The position numbers and the translations under genes were made by a program. DNA of 64,000 bases from Gigaspora rosea (lineage: Eukaryota; Glomeromycota; Glomeromycetes; Diversisporales; Gigasporaceae): NCBI GenBank assembly GCA_003550325.1, contig QKWP01002129.1:1-64000 (forward strand). Reading direction: 5' to 3'. The notes beneath the pieces are model-generated. The model ran no database searches. It worked only from the letters and a program-made list of their open reading frames with translations, and was not told where the DNA came from. This document shows positions 23,888 through 35,944 of the stretch, in pieces; position 1 is the first letter of the stretch; every line of letters starts with the position of its first letter.

Positions 23888-26800
23888 AGTATATAGTAAA
23901 GTAGTACAGTACCGTAACGCAAGTTAGTACGGACTTTCAAAAAAATTAATAAGATTTTATTGTACTCAGACGGACGCATGACTGCATAGTTTATGCATCG
24001 TACATTATGCATTATGTATTGATTAATTGATTATTGATTGATTATCGTTATATATGTATTTTATTAATAAATTCTCTTTTTAGTAAAAATTCCTCTTTTG
24101 AGTAAAAATTCCTTTTTTGATCGTAACAGATCTTTTAATAAAATTTCCTCTTTCGATCGTGATTTTTTTTATTAATTTAATCAAAAATGGATTCTGATAT
24201 ATCTGATGTCGAAGAACTTCAAAATGATCTTGTAAACCCTGAATATGAACAAGTATATAAATAAAAAAAAAGCTGGTTTTTAATTATTATCGATATTATT
24301 GCATTTCTAGCAAAAGAAAATTAATTTTATTACAATATTGGTACGGATAAAATTTATTGTTATTAGGAATTGTCTGATACTGATACCGAACAATTAGATG
24401 AATTACTTAATGAGGATGATGAATTTCCTGAGATTGCATGTTTTACATCTCGTTTTCAAATAAAAAATATAATTCATTCAAGCGTGCCAGTAGAATATCC
24501 ATCAACTTCGCCAGAAGGTATTGCAACTATATTTCATATTGAAGATTGGACAGATCCAAGTCATGCATGGAAAAATGTAATATTTTTTTTACTATATTGT
24601 GGTATTTAATTATAATAATAATTAATAATTATATATTAATCTTATTTAGATACAATATTCGATGGGTGGTGGTGGTGTTCATTCAATTAAAAGCTCACCT
24701 TATTTCGGAAATATTCCAGTAAGAAAAGAAGAGCGGGATTGTATGGGAATTAAAGTATGCCATTTTACCGATCCTTCATTTATAAATATTGAACATAATG
24801 AAGTTGATGTCGAGTCTCCATTATGGAATAAAATTACTGAAAATCAGGATGTTGATATAAGGAAAACTAACACATATATGTAAGTTATAAAGTTTGTTAA
24901 TTAAATAAAATTTTAAATTTAATATTACTTTATAAATTTAGAAAATACTTAGCTGCTAAGAATAATTCTTGCAAATTAATGGAATTATATGCTCTGGGAA
25001 CCCAATTTTATGCAAGTCACAATTATCACAAAATGTTTTTCAGTGGTTTATCGGATGTTCTAAATATAATATCGGTGATAAATGGCATCGTTATATAAAG
25101 ATTGATTATGAAAGTATAGATATTATTCTTCTTCGAAATTTGTTTCTTGGAAGAGCTGAGGTAATATATAGTTTGTATATTTAAATTAATTAATTATTTA
25201 TTAATTAATATAATTTATTAAATTTTATTAGATTCAGGAACAGCTTCCACATTGTACAACTTTATTACATCGTTCATCTAAAAGAAAAAAATGCGGTATA
25301 TAATAATTAGCTTTATAATTACATTAATTATTAATTAATATTCTACTGTATTTAAATAATATTTATTTATTTTTAGATTATATTCATAATCTTTCTACTG
25401 GAGATATTGATCGTGGCGATATTGTTCAAAAAACATGTCCAGTAAAATTTTATAAATTTATACCTAAAGATCTTAAAGCCTGTCCCTTTATTGCATTAGT
25501 ATGTGTTGGGACACACAATCATCCGCCACCTCCTCCTGAAAAAATTCCTGCAGATATAAAAGCAAATCTCCAAGCATTAATTAATCAAGCAATTAGTGAA
25601 AATGATACGATTACTTCAAGGAATATTCACTCACGTATATAATTACTTATTTATTTAATATTTTATTAATTTAAAAATTTTATTCTAAAATTATTAATTC
25701 TTTAGATAATTTAATAAAAGCATTTTTTAAATCAGAAGCGCTTTCAGATATTCATCAATCATTAAATAATGTTGATAAATTGCGAATTCTTGTCGCAAAA
25801 GCTTACAAAAATTTGCATCCCTACGGTCAAGGAATATTGGGCATTTTTTATGCTGCTAAAAATAATCATCAAGAATTAAAAAATTATATTCAATGTATTG
25901 GTATGTTTAATTTATTATTAATTTTTTTGATTTTATAAGGTATAATTATTTAAATTTTTATTTGTTTAGAGTGGCTTAATACCGATTTAATTTTAATTAT
26001 CTGCATGTCAAAAAAACAAGCAGAATTGTTAATTGATTTAAAAAGCTTCCAAATTGATTTATCTTTTAAACGTGTTAAAGGTGAAATCAACGAATTTGAA
26101 ATAAACACATACGATGAAAAGCATAAATTAGGTAAATATATTGATCTTATATATATATAATCTAATCATTAATATTATATTTATATTATTAATAACTTCT
26201 ATTAATTTTAGTTATGAGTTTTTGTCGAATATATACAAATGTTTCATCTGCGAATGATTATAAAAAATTGTTTAGTAGTTTATTTAATATAATTCAAGAA
26301 CTTACTAATAAAACTATATGTATATATCACATACATAGAAAAGGTTGGGAATGCATATTAGGTGATTTAGATAGCGGGCAAGCAAAAGGATTGGGTCTCG
26401 CATTATATGAATTAGATACAACAAAAGATTGGGAAATGCATTTGATGCATATTTTTAAGTCATGTGTTGTACATTTTCAACGGTTTGTAATTATTATAAT
26501 ATACTCTATATAATAAATATTATATTTATTAATTAAATAAAATAAAAATATTTTTTATTTACAATTTAGAAATCTATATAATAAGCATTTTTCAAAAGAA
26601 ATTTATAATTTGGCAAAATCTATTATTAATGCGCCTTCTCAAGAATTGGTCGAATCTATTTTAAATGAAATTGAAAGTTCAAATGAACCTGGTACAAAAG
26701 GTAAAAATAAATTAATTTATTATTAAGTTAAATAATTTAATCTTAATTTTTTAAAAAAATTAGATTGGGCAAAATATTATAAAACACCTTGGATTATTTC

Positions 26801-27887
26801 ATCCTTAAATATCAATATGTCAAAAATGGAACGCCATATTTGGAGAAAATACGGAAATAACACTAATATGGAAGAGTCAGCCCATGCTTTAATTAACAAA
26901 GAAGGAAAGCAACTAAAATTAATGTCAGCTATTTTATGGTATTATGTATATTTTAATTACTTATTGTATTTTATTATTATTTAAATTACTTATTATGTAT
27001 TATATTATTAATTTAATCTTTTAGTGGAAAACGGTATGATGAAAGACTATTAAAAATTAAAGACACTCATGATAATTCAGGTATACCCTATTCACGACGT
27101 GATAAAAGCCAAGTTAAACGACAACAAATTGAGTCAAATCGTAAAGGTAAATATGCATTATTATTTTTTTATATAATTTATATATGAAATAATTTAATTT
27201 TTTATTTATAGTTACAAGACTTAAAAACTATAAATCCGAAACAAAAAAATCACGCAAGAGAAAATTATCACCCACTAATACCACACGAAAAAAATCACGT
27301 TATAATACTAATAATCAAATTGCAGATGAAACTATAGTAGAAATTAAATCTGACACGGATGAAGCCAGTGAAATTAGAATGGATGATATATCAACAAACA
27401 TTGAACTGCAAGAAAGAAAAATGTCATTATTGGAACGTCAACTAAAGCTTAGAAAGGAAACGGCAGAAGTAGAAGCTCTCGAATTACAAAATCAACAGCT
27501 AAAAATCAATCTGGGTTTGGTTTAGATTTAATTTAAGCATATAGTTGTTTGATAATAATTGGGTTATTTTGTATCATATTTGCAAAATGTAAATTTGCTT
27601 TACAGCAATAATGAAATATAAATTTGCTTTGTAGCGGTAATGAAATATAAATTTGCTTTATAGCATTAATGCTAAAGTAACTTTTATAAATGCTAAAAAT
27701 GCGGTAACAATTATTTTAACATTAAATATATTTTTGTTTGTTATGGTAAAAAAAAAAAGTATGTACGCAAGAAATATTCAAGTGTACTTGTACGAAAAAA
27801 TTTATTAAATAAGCGTACGTACTATTAAAATTTATATACGTCCGTACTAACTTGCGGTACCGTACCGCACTACTTTACTTACTACCT
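23888..27887. mobile_element. Complete 4,000-bp Mutator-like element (MULE)
   Basis: The target ATTTCTAATG lies at 23,878-23,887 and 27,888-27,897. The paralogous spacer near 44,925 reads straight through as CCAATTTCTAATACGCAATC and gives the empty site. Terminal inverted repeats of about 48 bp share GTAAAGTAGT, GTACCG and CGCAAGTTAGTACGGAC. The element carries one multi-exon transposase gene on the + strand. Termini, a 9-10 bp TSD and transposase type all agree with the Mutator superfamily, so this is a full-length copy, recently inserted to judge by its intact ends. Confidence 0.9.
24187..27525 (+). CDS. MULE-family transposase, 13 exons, one apparent frameshift
   Basis: Exons read as 24187-24252, 24367-24576, 24650-24879, 24942-25160, 25232-25295, 25377-25634, 25706-25900, 25970-26131, 26212-26482, 26570-26700, 26764-26938, 27025-27146 and 27212-27525. 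All introns are about 60-115 bp, GT-AG, and phases join correctly at every junction. The product is about 805 residues: an acidic N-terminus, a zinc-finger-like region (VQKTCPVKFYKF, ACPFIALVCVGTHNHPPPPP, a Cys/His pattern like WRKY-GCM1/FLYWCH fingers), then a MULE-like core with FQIDLSFKR (first Asp), ECILGDLDSGQAKGLGLAL (second Asp) and HIFKSCVVHFQR, then a basic segment (SRKRKL) and a C-terminal coiled coil (ELQERKMSLLERQLKLRKE). In exon 4 the frame changes near 24,968-24,975, which implies one missing base and either a dead gene or a sequence error. It should act in the nucleus on the element's own ends. Confidence 0.8.
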
Positions 27888-27897
27888 ATTTCTAATG

Positions 27898-28984
27898 CGC
27901 AATCTATTTGTAATTGTTATTAGTTATTAAATCACATAATACGTACTAACTTAACAGTTAAGTATTGAAGTATATTTAACAATTTACGTTAAATTGGGAA
28001 ATCAAAATTTTGCATTCAAATAATCGAATCAAGTGTCAAATACATTTAGATTTTGTCATTGCAAATATTTTCACCATGAAATTTATCACAATATTTTAAT
28101 TTCACATTATTAATAATTCCAATTCACCTATACAATATGCTATATTTACATTTAAAATATATTAATGTTAAATTAATTTTAGTCCAGTGACGAAAAGTGG
28201 AATGTATTGATATAACGAGGTAAAGTATACGTGAGATAAAAACAACTATTAATGCTTTTTTGATTTCTGTGTGGTTTATTGAATTATTAAAAGTTTGATG
28301 TTAAATGCAATACGAAATACATAATTGTCACATAGTTAGTTTGGTGCATCTTGTTAGGTTCTTCCACCATATTTATGAACAGTAACTTTTATTATTCAAA
28401 ATGTAAAACGTATATCGAACATCTCCTATCTACTTCTCTCTTATTTACATTCTTATTTATACTCTTTACATAACTACATAATTACACTATATGATTATCA
28501 ATTTAATAACTACATTCTTTTAACTTGTATCATCACCATATTGAAACTGTCACTCACGTTGCAATATCTAAGAAAATGAACGAATCATAAATGATATTGA
28601 TTGTAATGTCTTTATTATTCTATTCAATATATGATTTTAATCGGATGAACAAAATATACAGATTCTGATCAAGAAATACATAATAAATTAATTCACATTT
28701 TCATTCGTATCAGTATATTCTTTACTACATGTTAAGAAGAAACTAGTTTCTATGAAGCAAGTTTGGTCCTACATGAAATGCATCGATACATCAATTATGA
28801 GAATTACGAAAATCCGGTTTTCTAAATCTAATTATATTTATTAAACTCCGTTATGGACTAAAATTTGACACCCTTTAAATAAGATGAGCCTAATATCACT
28901 AACTGTTCGCTGTAAAATTGTAAAAACTTCACTATAAAGTTAAGGTTACATTTTCGCACAAAATTGGGTTTGTAAATATGAGAT
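27898..28984. other. Array spacer before F2
   Basis: Homologous to the spacers before F4 and F5 (landmarks CACCTATACAATATGCTATA, TTTTAGTCCAGTGA and CTAATTATATTTATTAAACTCC). No gene. Confidence 0.6.
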
Positions 28985-29123
28985 TTTTTTGCGTTTCACA
29001 TGATTCTTAATTTTAATTGGCTACCGAAGTTTTTAATCAGCTCACGGGGAACGCCAAATTTGATAAATACGTACACAATGAAATGCAGTAGTGTAACTTA
29101 TACTTAGACTAAACAAATTCAAA
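28985..29123 (+). promoter_or_regulatory. Conserved promoter/5' leader of F2
   Basis: Same block as before F1: GCGTTTCACATGATT, ATTGGCTACCGAAG, CAGCTCACGGGGAACGCC and ATACGTACACAATGAAATGC. The true start codon of F2 is at 29,260; the ATG at 29,124 belongs to the duplicated stretch around the N. Confidence 0.5.
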
Positions 29124-29373
29124 TGACAAAATTTTTCGAAAAGCTTTCAAATGATTGCCTTGAACTTCTTGATGATAAAGAAGATTTCAATGTAATCATT
29201 AATGTTGGAGAATCAACAAATACTAAGATATTCCAANTACTTAGACTAAACAAATTCAAATGACAAAATTTTTCGAAAAGCTTTCAAATGATTGCCTTGA
29301 ACTTCTTGATGATAAAGAAGATTTCAATGTAATCATTAATGTTGGAGAATCAACAAATACTAAGATATTCCAA
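29101..29373. other. Likely assembly-join artefact: 136-bp duplication around an N
   Basis: Bases 29,101-29,236 and 29,238-29,373 appear identical, separated by a single N at 29,237. The repeated block spans the 3' leader and the first 113 bases of exon 1. None of the other four copies has such a duplication. This is what a contig join with an unresolved overlap looks like. Confidence 0.9.
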
Positions 29374-30898
29374 ACGCATTCTAACATTTTAAGATACAGA
29401 TCTTTGTATTTCCGTAATGAATTGGCAAATGTTAGAAAAGATAAAAATAACATTAAAACGATTCATTTAAACCATGTTTCCATTCAACAATTTGAAGTAA
29501 TTGTTAAGTAAGTTATTTAATTTAATGGATCAGTAAATTAGTCCTTTATTTAAATACCTAAGCCTTGTATTATGGGTAGATTTTCGTATTTTGAATTTAG
29601 GGATTTAAATAAAGGGTTAATCTTACGAATCTATATTAAGTGATTATTTTATATTACAGTATTATGTAATTGCTAATACTAAAATTCTGAAATTACTAAA
29701 TTTACAAACTTAATAAAGGTATATTTATGGAGGAGTAGTTTTATTAGAAAAAGATCAAGGAGCATCATTCATTTTTGAACTCATCTTTGTTGCTTCTGAG
29801 TTTCTTCTTGATGAGTTAGTAAACCATCTTGAAACACAATTAATTAATGAAAATTCACACTGGCTACGTTTAAATTTTGCAAAAATTTATCATAAAAGTT
29901 TCCAAAATGAAAATCTTCGAGAATTACAAAAATGGTGCAATGATATTTTGGCAAAGTATCCGGACAAAATTTTTGAATCAGAAGAGTTCATCACTCTCCC
30001 GGAAAATGCATTAATTTCACTCATTAAGCGAGATGATTTACAAATGGATGAAGGAAAAATTTGGGAACATGTTATTAGATGGGGAATGGCTCAAAATAAA
30101 TATTTACCGTCCGATCCTAAAGACTGGTCTCGTGAGAATTTTCTAGCCTTAAAGACCATTTTACAGAATTGTTTACCTTTTATCCGTTATTTTCAAATGT
30201 CAAATGATGTTATTGTTGAAAAAGTGAAACCATATAAATATATTCTTGAAGAAAGTCTTTGGGATGATATATTTGTAAAATTTATTACTCCAAATAAACA
30301 AATATTATCAACGATTCTTCCGCCCCGTATGAAACCAACATTTGATCCATTGTTTTCAAAAGTTATCAATGAAAATCATGCAGCAGAAATTGCATCATGG
30401 ATTGATAAGAAAACTGAAATGTATTCTGCGAAAAACAATCCTTATAAGTTTAAAATGCTTCTTCGTGGAACAAGAGATGGTTTTACAGCACAATCATTTT
30501 GGAATTTATGTGACAAGCAAGCAAATACTGTTGTGGTAATGAAGGTTAATGGCACTGATGAAATTCTTGGTGGATATAATCCAATTGAATGGGTTAAATC
30601 AGTTAATGGCAATTATGTGAAATGCAATGATTGCTTTATTTTTTCTTTGAAAAATGGTACTATTCAATCCTCTATTTTAAGTCGCGTAAGCAAGTCACAA
30701 AGTGCAATTTATTGCTATTCTAATTATGGACCAACTTTTGGTAATGATCTTCATATGGGAGATAATTCCAATCAAAATAATAATTGTTATTGTAAACATA
30801 ATTCATATGAAAAAGCGATTAGAAACCAAAGTGGTCAATCTCATTTTTGTGTAGAAGAATATGAAGTATTTCAAATTCAGAAAAATAAAGATATCTAA
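29260..30898 (+). CDS. BTB-BACK-TLDc protein, copy F2
   Basis: Two exons, 29,260-29,507 and 29,719-30,898, with a phase-2 intron (GTAAGT...AG) that splits the lysine of FEVIVK before YIYGG. The protein is 475 residues: BTB/POZ at about 20-115 (DFNVIINVGES, HSNILRYRSLYF, YIYGGVVLLE), BACK at about 120-215 (LLDELVNHLET, ALISLIKRDDLQMDE) and TLDc at about 310-460 (FKMLLRGTRDGFT, VVMKVNGTDEILGGY, FIFSLKNG, FCVEEYEVF). BTB-BACK proteins usually act as Cullin-3 substrate adaptors, and TLDc is associated with oxidative-stress and V-ATPase regulation; which applies here is unknown. There is no signal peptide or membrane segment. Differences from the other copies concentrate in YNPIEWVKSVNGNYVKC and in VSKSQSAIYCYSNYGPTF. 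Start chosen because the homologous ATG follows the conserved leader; the N-associated duplication upstream should be ignored. Confidence 0.9.
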
Positions 30899-31494
30899 CG
30901 AGTAGTTTATTAAATATGCATCAGTACACAATGTACACAATCTAATTATAGCATGCCTTATTGAAATCTAACTAATATCAATATAACATCTCTTTATAAT
31001 AAGTTGCAGTATTTTAAGCAAAATCACAATTAGATAACATATGCAACTGTTTGAAAATATAATATTTTTTCCTAGGTTGGTTTAAATAAAAGATAAACCA
31101 AACCAAAAGTATATATTATGTTTAAAACTGTCTGTTATTTAATAACATTAGTATATAACCAGTGCTTTCGGCGCAAAAGAATATAAAAGTATCGTATGGT
31201 TTAGTAAAGTAGTGGTGTAAATGTGTGTGTTTTGATTGATAGGGTCACTACTGCGTATAAATTAATATTGTGTATAGTATGAGGAGTATAATATTTATGC
31301 AAATGCGACGTTAAAGAAAACCGACTTTGGGTTTTTAAAATTACAATATCGGATCCAATTCTGATGACATTATGAATTTATAGTAAAAGCCTGAAGTCAA
31401 ATATGGTCGTTAAATAGTAAAAAGCTGATCGTTACAATGATTTTTTTTTACCCTTTTTTTTAAAAAAAATAAAATCGTTATTTTGTTTTAAAAT
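30899..31494. other. 3' spacer of F2
   Basis: The first 300 bp are homologous to the sequence after F1, F3, F4 and F5 (GAGTAGTTTATTAAATATGC, TATATAACCAGTGCTTTCGG). The homology then stops near 31,190, where other copies run on to a D copy, so the D partner of F2 has been lost or replaced by the MULE-type fragment. Confidence 0.6.
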
Positions 31495-32960
31495 ATGTCT
31501 ATCAATGAATTGATGATACCTCAGAACGATATTAGTTCTGACGAAGAATCTATCCCATCGTTCAATAGCTCTTCCGAGGATGAAAATTGTTTCGACGAAA
31601 ATAATTCTTTTAATGAAACTGATAAAAATTTTCTCGAAAAAATTATTCTTTTAATGAAAACTTTGAAAATTTTGACATCGAGGATACATTCGAAAAGGAT
31701 AGAGTTTCTGTGAATTCTGTTTCTCAAGAAACTTCTAGATCTTCACCTGAAGTAGAAAGTTCGGAAATTTTCTTACTAAATGTATGACCACTAAAGGAAT
31801 AATTCATTAATTAACTCCAATCGAATATCCACAGACATATGAAGCAATAGTATATCATGTTGATGGGTGGTAAAATGTGGATTCGGCATTTGCAGATGTA
31901 AATATTTAATATAATATTATATAGTACTGTACATAATTTATTTATTTAAATGACTATTGTTATATTGTAATTATTATAATATTTTATTTTTTTTTTCTTA
32001 GATTCAATATTCTATGGTAAGTCATGTGATCAAAATCAAACTACTTGTTGCTATCTTTTTGACATTGTTGTAACAAAAAAAGATAGAACATGCCAAGGAA
32101 TTAAATTATGTGAATTTGCGAATTCAGAACTTCAAGAAATGCTGCATACGTCTGTAGATCCTGATTCTGATTTACAATTAAAAATAAATAAACTGTCAAT
32201 TAATAATTTAGAAAATAATACAATACTTTCATGTAAGTTTTATAAATTTTAATTATGTTATAATTTATATATTTATAATTAATTATTTTATTTATTTAGA
32301 GTATATTTGGCTGCATACAAAACTAACTGCCAATTTAAAAAAAATGGTGTACAATGTACTGAAATCCTGTATTAAAACGTTATGAAAATATGTCTTCAGC
32401 ATATTTTATTGGTTGCTCTAATTGACAAGATCGAGAAAAATTTCACCGTTTTATTTATATCAAGAAAAATTTTATCTTGATTTACTTCAGCAACTTTTAG
32501 ATGGAACATATAGCATAAAAATTTATTATTTTTTTATTTAATTTATATATTAAATTATTATATAATTATATATTTATTATAATTAGGGTGAATCTAGCGA
32601 TCCAGTGAACAATGGTTTTACAATTTTACATAATAGTTCAAAAAAACCTATTGTGTAAGTTATTAATATAACTTATATTTAAATATTTAAAATTATATAA
32701 TTATATATATTATATAATTTATTCTTTTTAATTTAGCACATCCACATTATATAGGCAATACTGTTAAACAAGGATCAATTATTCAAAAAACTTGTAATAT
32801 TAAATATTATATTAATACCACTTGAATAAAACATGTCTATATATTATTCTTTTATCCAAAGGTGTTCATTCACATCCACCTCCACCACCAAATCGAGTAC
32901 CACTTACTATATGAACACGTTTACAAGAATTAATTCGTCACGCTGATGATAATAATACTA
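31495..32960 (+). pseudogene. MULE-type transposase gene fragment B
   Basis: Starts with an acidic N-terminus (MSINELMIPQNDISSDEES) like the intact MULE protein. It continues through PIEYPQTYEAIVYHVDGW (compare VEYPSTSPEGIATIFHIEDW), RTCQGIKLCEF (compare RDCMGIKVCHF), LAAYKTNCQF and a CIGCS-like segment, and ends in the zinc-finger-like HSHPPPPPNRVPL. Several stops and frame changes (for example near 31,660, 31,785 and 31,870) break it, and the catalytic core is missing. It is a relative, not a copy, of the 24.2-kb transposase. Its 3' half is close to fragment A. Confidence 0.75.
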
Positions 32961-33556
32961 TATTACTCATATATTATAAATAATTATATAAATTTATTTA
33001 AAAAATTTTTATTTATTTAAATTATTTAATTTATTGGATTTAGAAATGTATATGTTTTTATACTTTTTTATACTGTACGTTTTTTATGCATTTTTTATAC
33101 AATAATTTTTAATTAAAATTTTTCTATTTTTACATCCAGTACAAATGTCGTAATGAAAACAGTACAAACATAAACGCCTATTCAGAAAATCGACACCATT
33201 CCGAACAATTCATATCATATATTTTTTATAGGGCTTTATTATTCGATTCATTATATGATTTTAATCGGATGCACGAAATATACAAGAAATACAGTGATAA
33301 ATTAATACTCATTGATCAATCGTGTTATTATATTCTTTACGACATGTTAAGAAAAGTCTAGTTACTATAAACAAGTCCTAGATAGTAAAAATGAAATGCT
33401 CAATTATGAGAATAATGAAAGTCCGTTTTAGATCTAATTATATTTATTAAACTCCGGATATGGACTAAAATTTGCCACTTATCTGTTCACTGTAAACTGT
33501 AAAAACTTACTATCAGGTTAAGGATACGTTTTCGCACTAAATTGGGTTTGTAGATT
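32961..33556. other. Upstream spacer of F3
   Basis: AT-rich and homologous to 16,346-16,980 before F1. No gene. Confidence 0.6.
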
Positions 33557-33693
33557 TTTTTGCGTTACACATGATTAATTTTAATTGGCTACCGAAATTT
33601 TTAATCAGCTCACGGGACGCCAAACTTGATAAATACGTACACAATGAAAATGCAGTAGTGTAACTTATTACTTAGTAAACTAAACAAATTCAA
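33557..33693 (+). promoter_or_regulatory. Conserved promoter/5' leader of F3
   Basis: Same conserved block; here CACGGG is followed directly by ACGCC (a two-base loss), and the leader has one extra A in AATGAAAATGCAG. Confidence 0.5.
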
Positions 33694-35306
33694 ATGACAA
33701 AGTTGTTCGAAAAGCTTTCAAATGATTGCCTTGAACTTCTTGGTGATAAAGAAGATTTCAATGTAATCATTAATGTTGGAGAATCAGCAGATACTAAGAT
33801 ATTCCAAGCGCATTCTAGTATTTTAAGATATAGATCTTTGTATTTCCGTAATGAATTAGAAAATGCTAAAAAAGATAAAAATAACATTAAAACGATTAAT
33901 TTAAAGCATATTTCCGTTCAACAATTTGAAGTAATTATTAAGTAAGTTATTTATTTTGATGAAGAAGTAATTTAGTCCTTATTTAAATAACTAAACCTAT
34001 GTATTATGTGTAGGTTTTCGTATTTTGAATTTAGTGATTTAAATAAAGGGTTAATCTTACGAATCCATTAGATAACGATTATTTATTTATATATTATGTA
34101 TTTGCTTAAACTAATTTGAAATTACTAAATTTGCAAACTTAAAAAAGGTATATTTATGGAGGAGTGGTTTTATTAGAAAAAGATCAAGGAGCATCATTCA
34201 TTTTTGAACTCATCCTTGTTACTTCCGAGTTTCTTCTTGATGAATTAGTTAATCACCTTGAAACGCAATTAATTAATGAACATGCACACTGGCTCCGTTT
34301 AAATTTTGCCAGCATTTATCATAAAAGTTTTCAAAATGAAAATCTTCAAGAATTACAAAAATGGAGCAATGATATTTTGGCAAAGTATCCGGACAAAATT
34401 TTTGAATCAGAAAATTTCGCCACTCTTCCGGAAAATGCACTAATTTCGCTCCTTAAACGAGATGATTTACAAATGGATGAAGGAAAAATTTGGGAACATG
34501 TTATCGGATGGGGAATTGCTCAAAATAAATATTTACCATCCGATCCTAAAGACTGGTCTCATGAGAATTTTCTAGCTTTAAAGACCACTTTACAGAATTG
34601 TTTACCTTTTATCCGTTATTTCCAAATGTCAAATGAAGATATTGTTGAAAAAGTGAAGCCATATAAAAATATTCTTGATGAAAGTCTTTGGGATGATATA
34701 CTTATTAAATTTCTTACTCCAAATAAACAAATATTATCAACAATTCTTCCACCCCGTATGAAACCAACATTTGATCCATTTCCTTCAAAAGTTATCAATG
34801 AAAATCATGCAGCAGAAATTGCATCATGGATTGATAAGAAAACTGAAATGTATTCTGTGAAAAACAATCCATATAAGTTTAAAATGCTTCTTCGTGGAAC
34901 AAGAGATGGTTTTACTGCACAATCATTTGGGAATTTATGTGACAAGCAATCAAATACTGTTGTGGTAATGAAGGTTAATGGCACTGATGAAATTCTTGGT
35001 GGGTATAACCCTACCCAATGGGATAAGTCAGTTGATAAATGGGTAAATAATAATGATAGTTTTATTTTTTCATTGAAAAATGGTACTATTCAATCCTCTA
35101 TTTTAAGTCGTGTAAAACCTTCACAAAGTGCAATTTATTGTTATCATTCTTATGGACCAGCTTTTGGTGGTGGTCATGATCTTTATATGGGAGATAATTT
35201 CAATCAAAATAATAATTGTTATTGTCTTCATAATTCATATGAAAAAGCGATTAGAAACCAAAGTGGTCAATCTTATTTTTGTGTAGAAGAATATGAAATA
35301 TTTTAA
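33694..35306 (+). CDS. BTB-BACK-TLDc protein, copy F3
   Basis: Exons 33,694-33,941 and 34,148-35,306, phase-2 intron of 206 bp, product 468 residues with the same BTB, BACK and TLDc layout as F2. It ends eight residues early: CAA of the family C-terminus (FQIQK) is TAA at 35,304-35,306, after the TLDc domain, so function is probably kept. Variable patches read YNPTQWDKSVDKWVNNNDS and VKPSQSAIYCYHSYGPAF. It is the closest relative of F1. Domain calls follow recognisable BTB, BACK and TLDc motifs; the biological role is unknown. Confidence 0.9.
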
Positions 35307-35944
35307 ATTCAAAAAAAAAAGTTATCTAACGAGTATTTTATTCAATATGCTTCAGTACACAATGTACACTACAAAATTATAGTATGCCTTATTGAAATCT
35401 AAGTAATTAATATCTGTATAAAATCACTTTATAATAAATTGCGATATTTTAAACAATGATCATAGTTATAGGACATATGCAACTGTTTAAAAATATAATA
35501 TTTTTTTGTAAGTTGGATTAAAGTAAAAGAGAAAGCAAACCAAAAGTATATATTATGTTTAAAATTGTCGGTTATTTAATAACATTAGTATATAACCAGT
35601 GCTTCCGGCATGTAAGTATGTAAAATAATAATTTATGCGCAAGTTCAGTAAGTTAATTTCATGCAATTTATAATTTTGCACACATGTAGTTCTTAAGGTC
35701 AAAACTTTTGGTAATTGAATGTTACAGAACGGGGTGTTGTCACTCAAAAACTCGGAAATTTGACACCGAATAGCGAAAATTTTATTATTATGACCTGCTT
35801 CAATTTATTAATTTAACTTGCTCAGAAATAACTTTTGTATAAAATAGATTATAATTGAGGTGAGTGTCGGAAAGTCTTGTGAATAATCTAAAAAGACTCG
35901 GAAATCCAAAATGTACTGTATGCACAGCATTGGGTGTTGTATGC
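35307..35944. other. Spacer between F3 and D2
   Basis: Holds the empty site (about 35,489-35,505) for the 2.4-kb element present after F1. Matches the spacers after F1, F4 and F5. No gene. Confidence 0.6.

Noticed and set aside
29060-29100. A short upstream frame (MKCSSVTYT) in the leader of F2 and F4
   Set aside because: It is altered or cut short in F1, F3 and F5 by small indels, so it is not conserved as a peptide.
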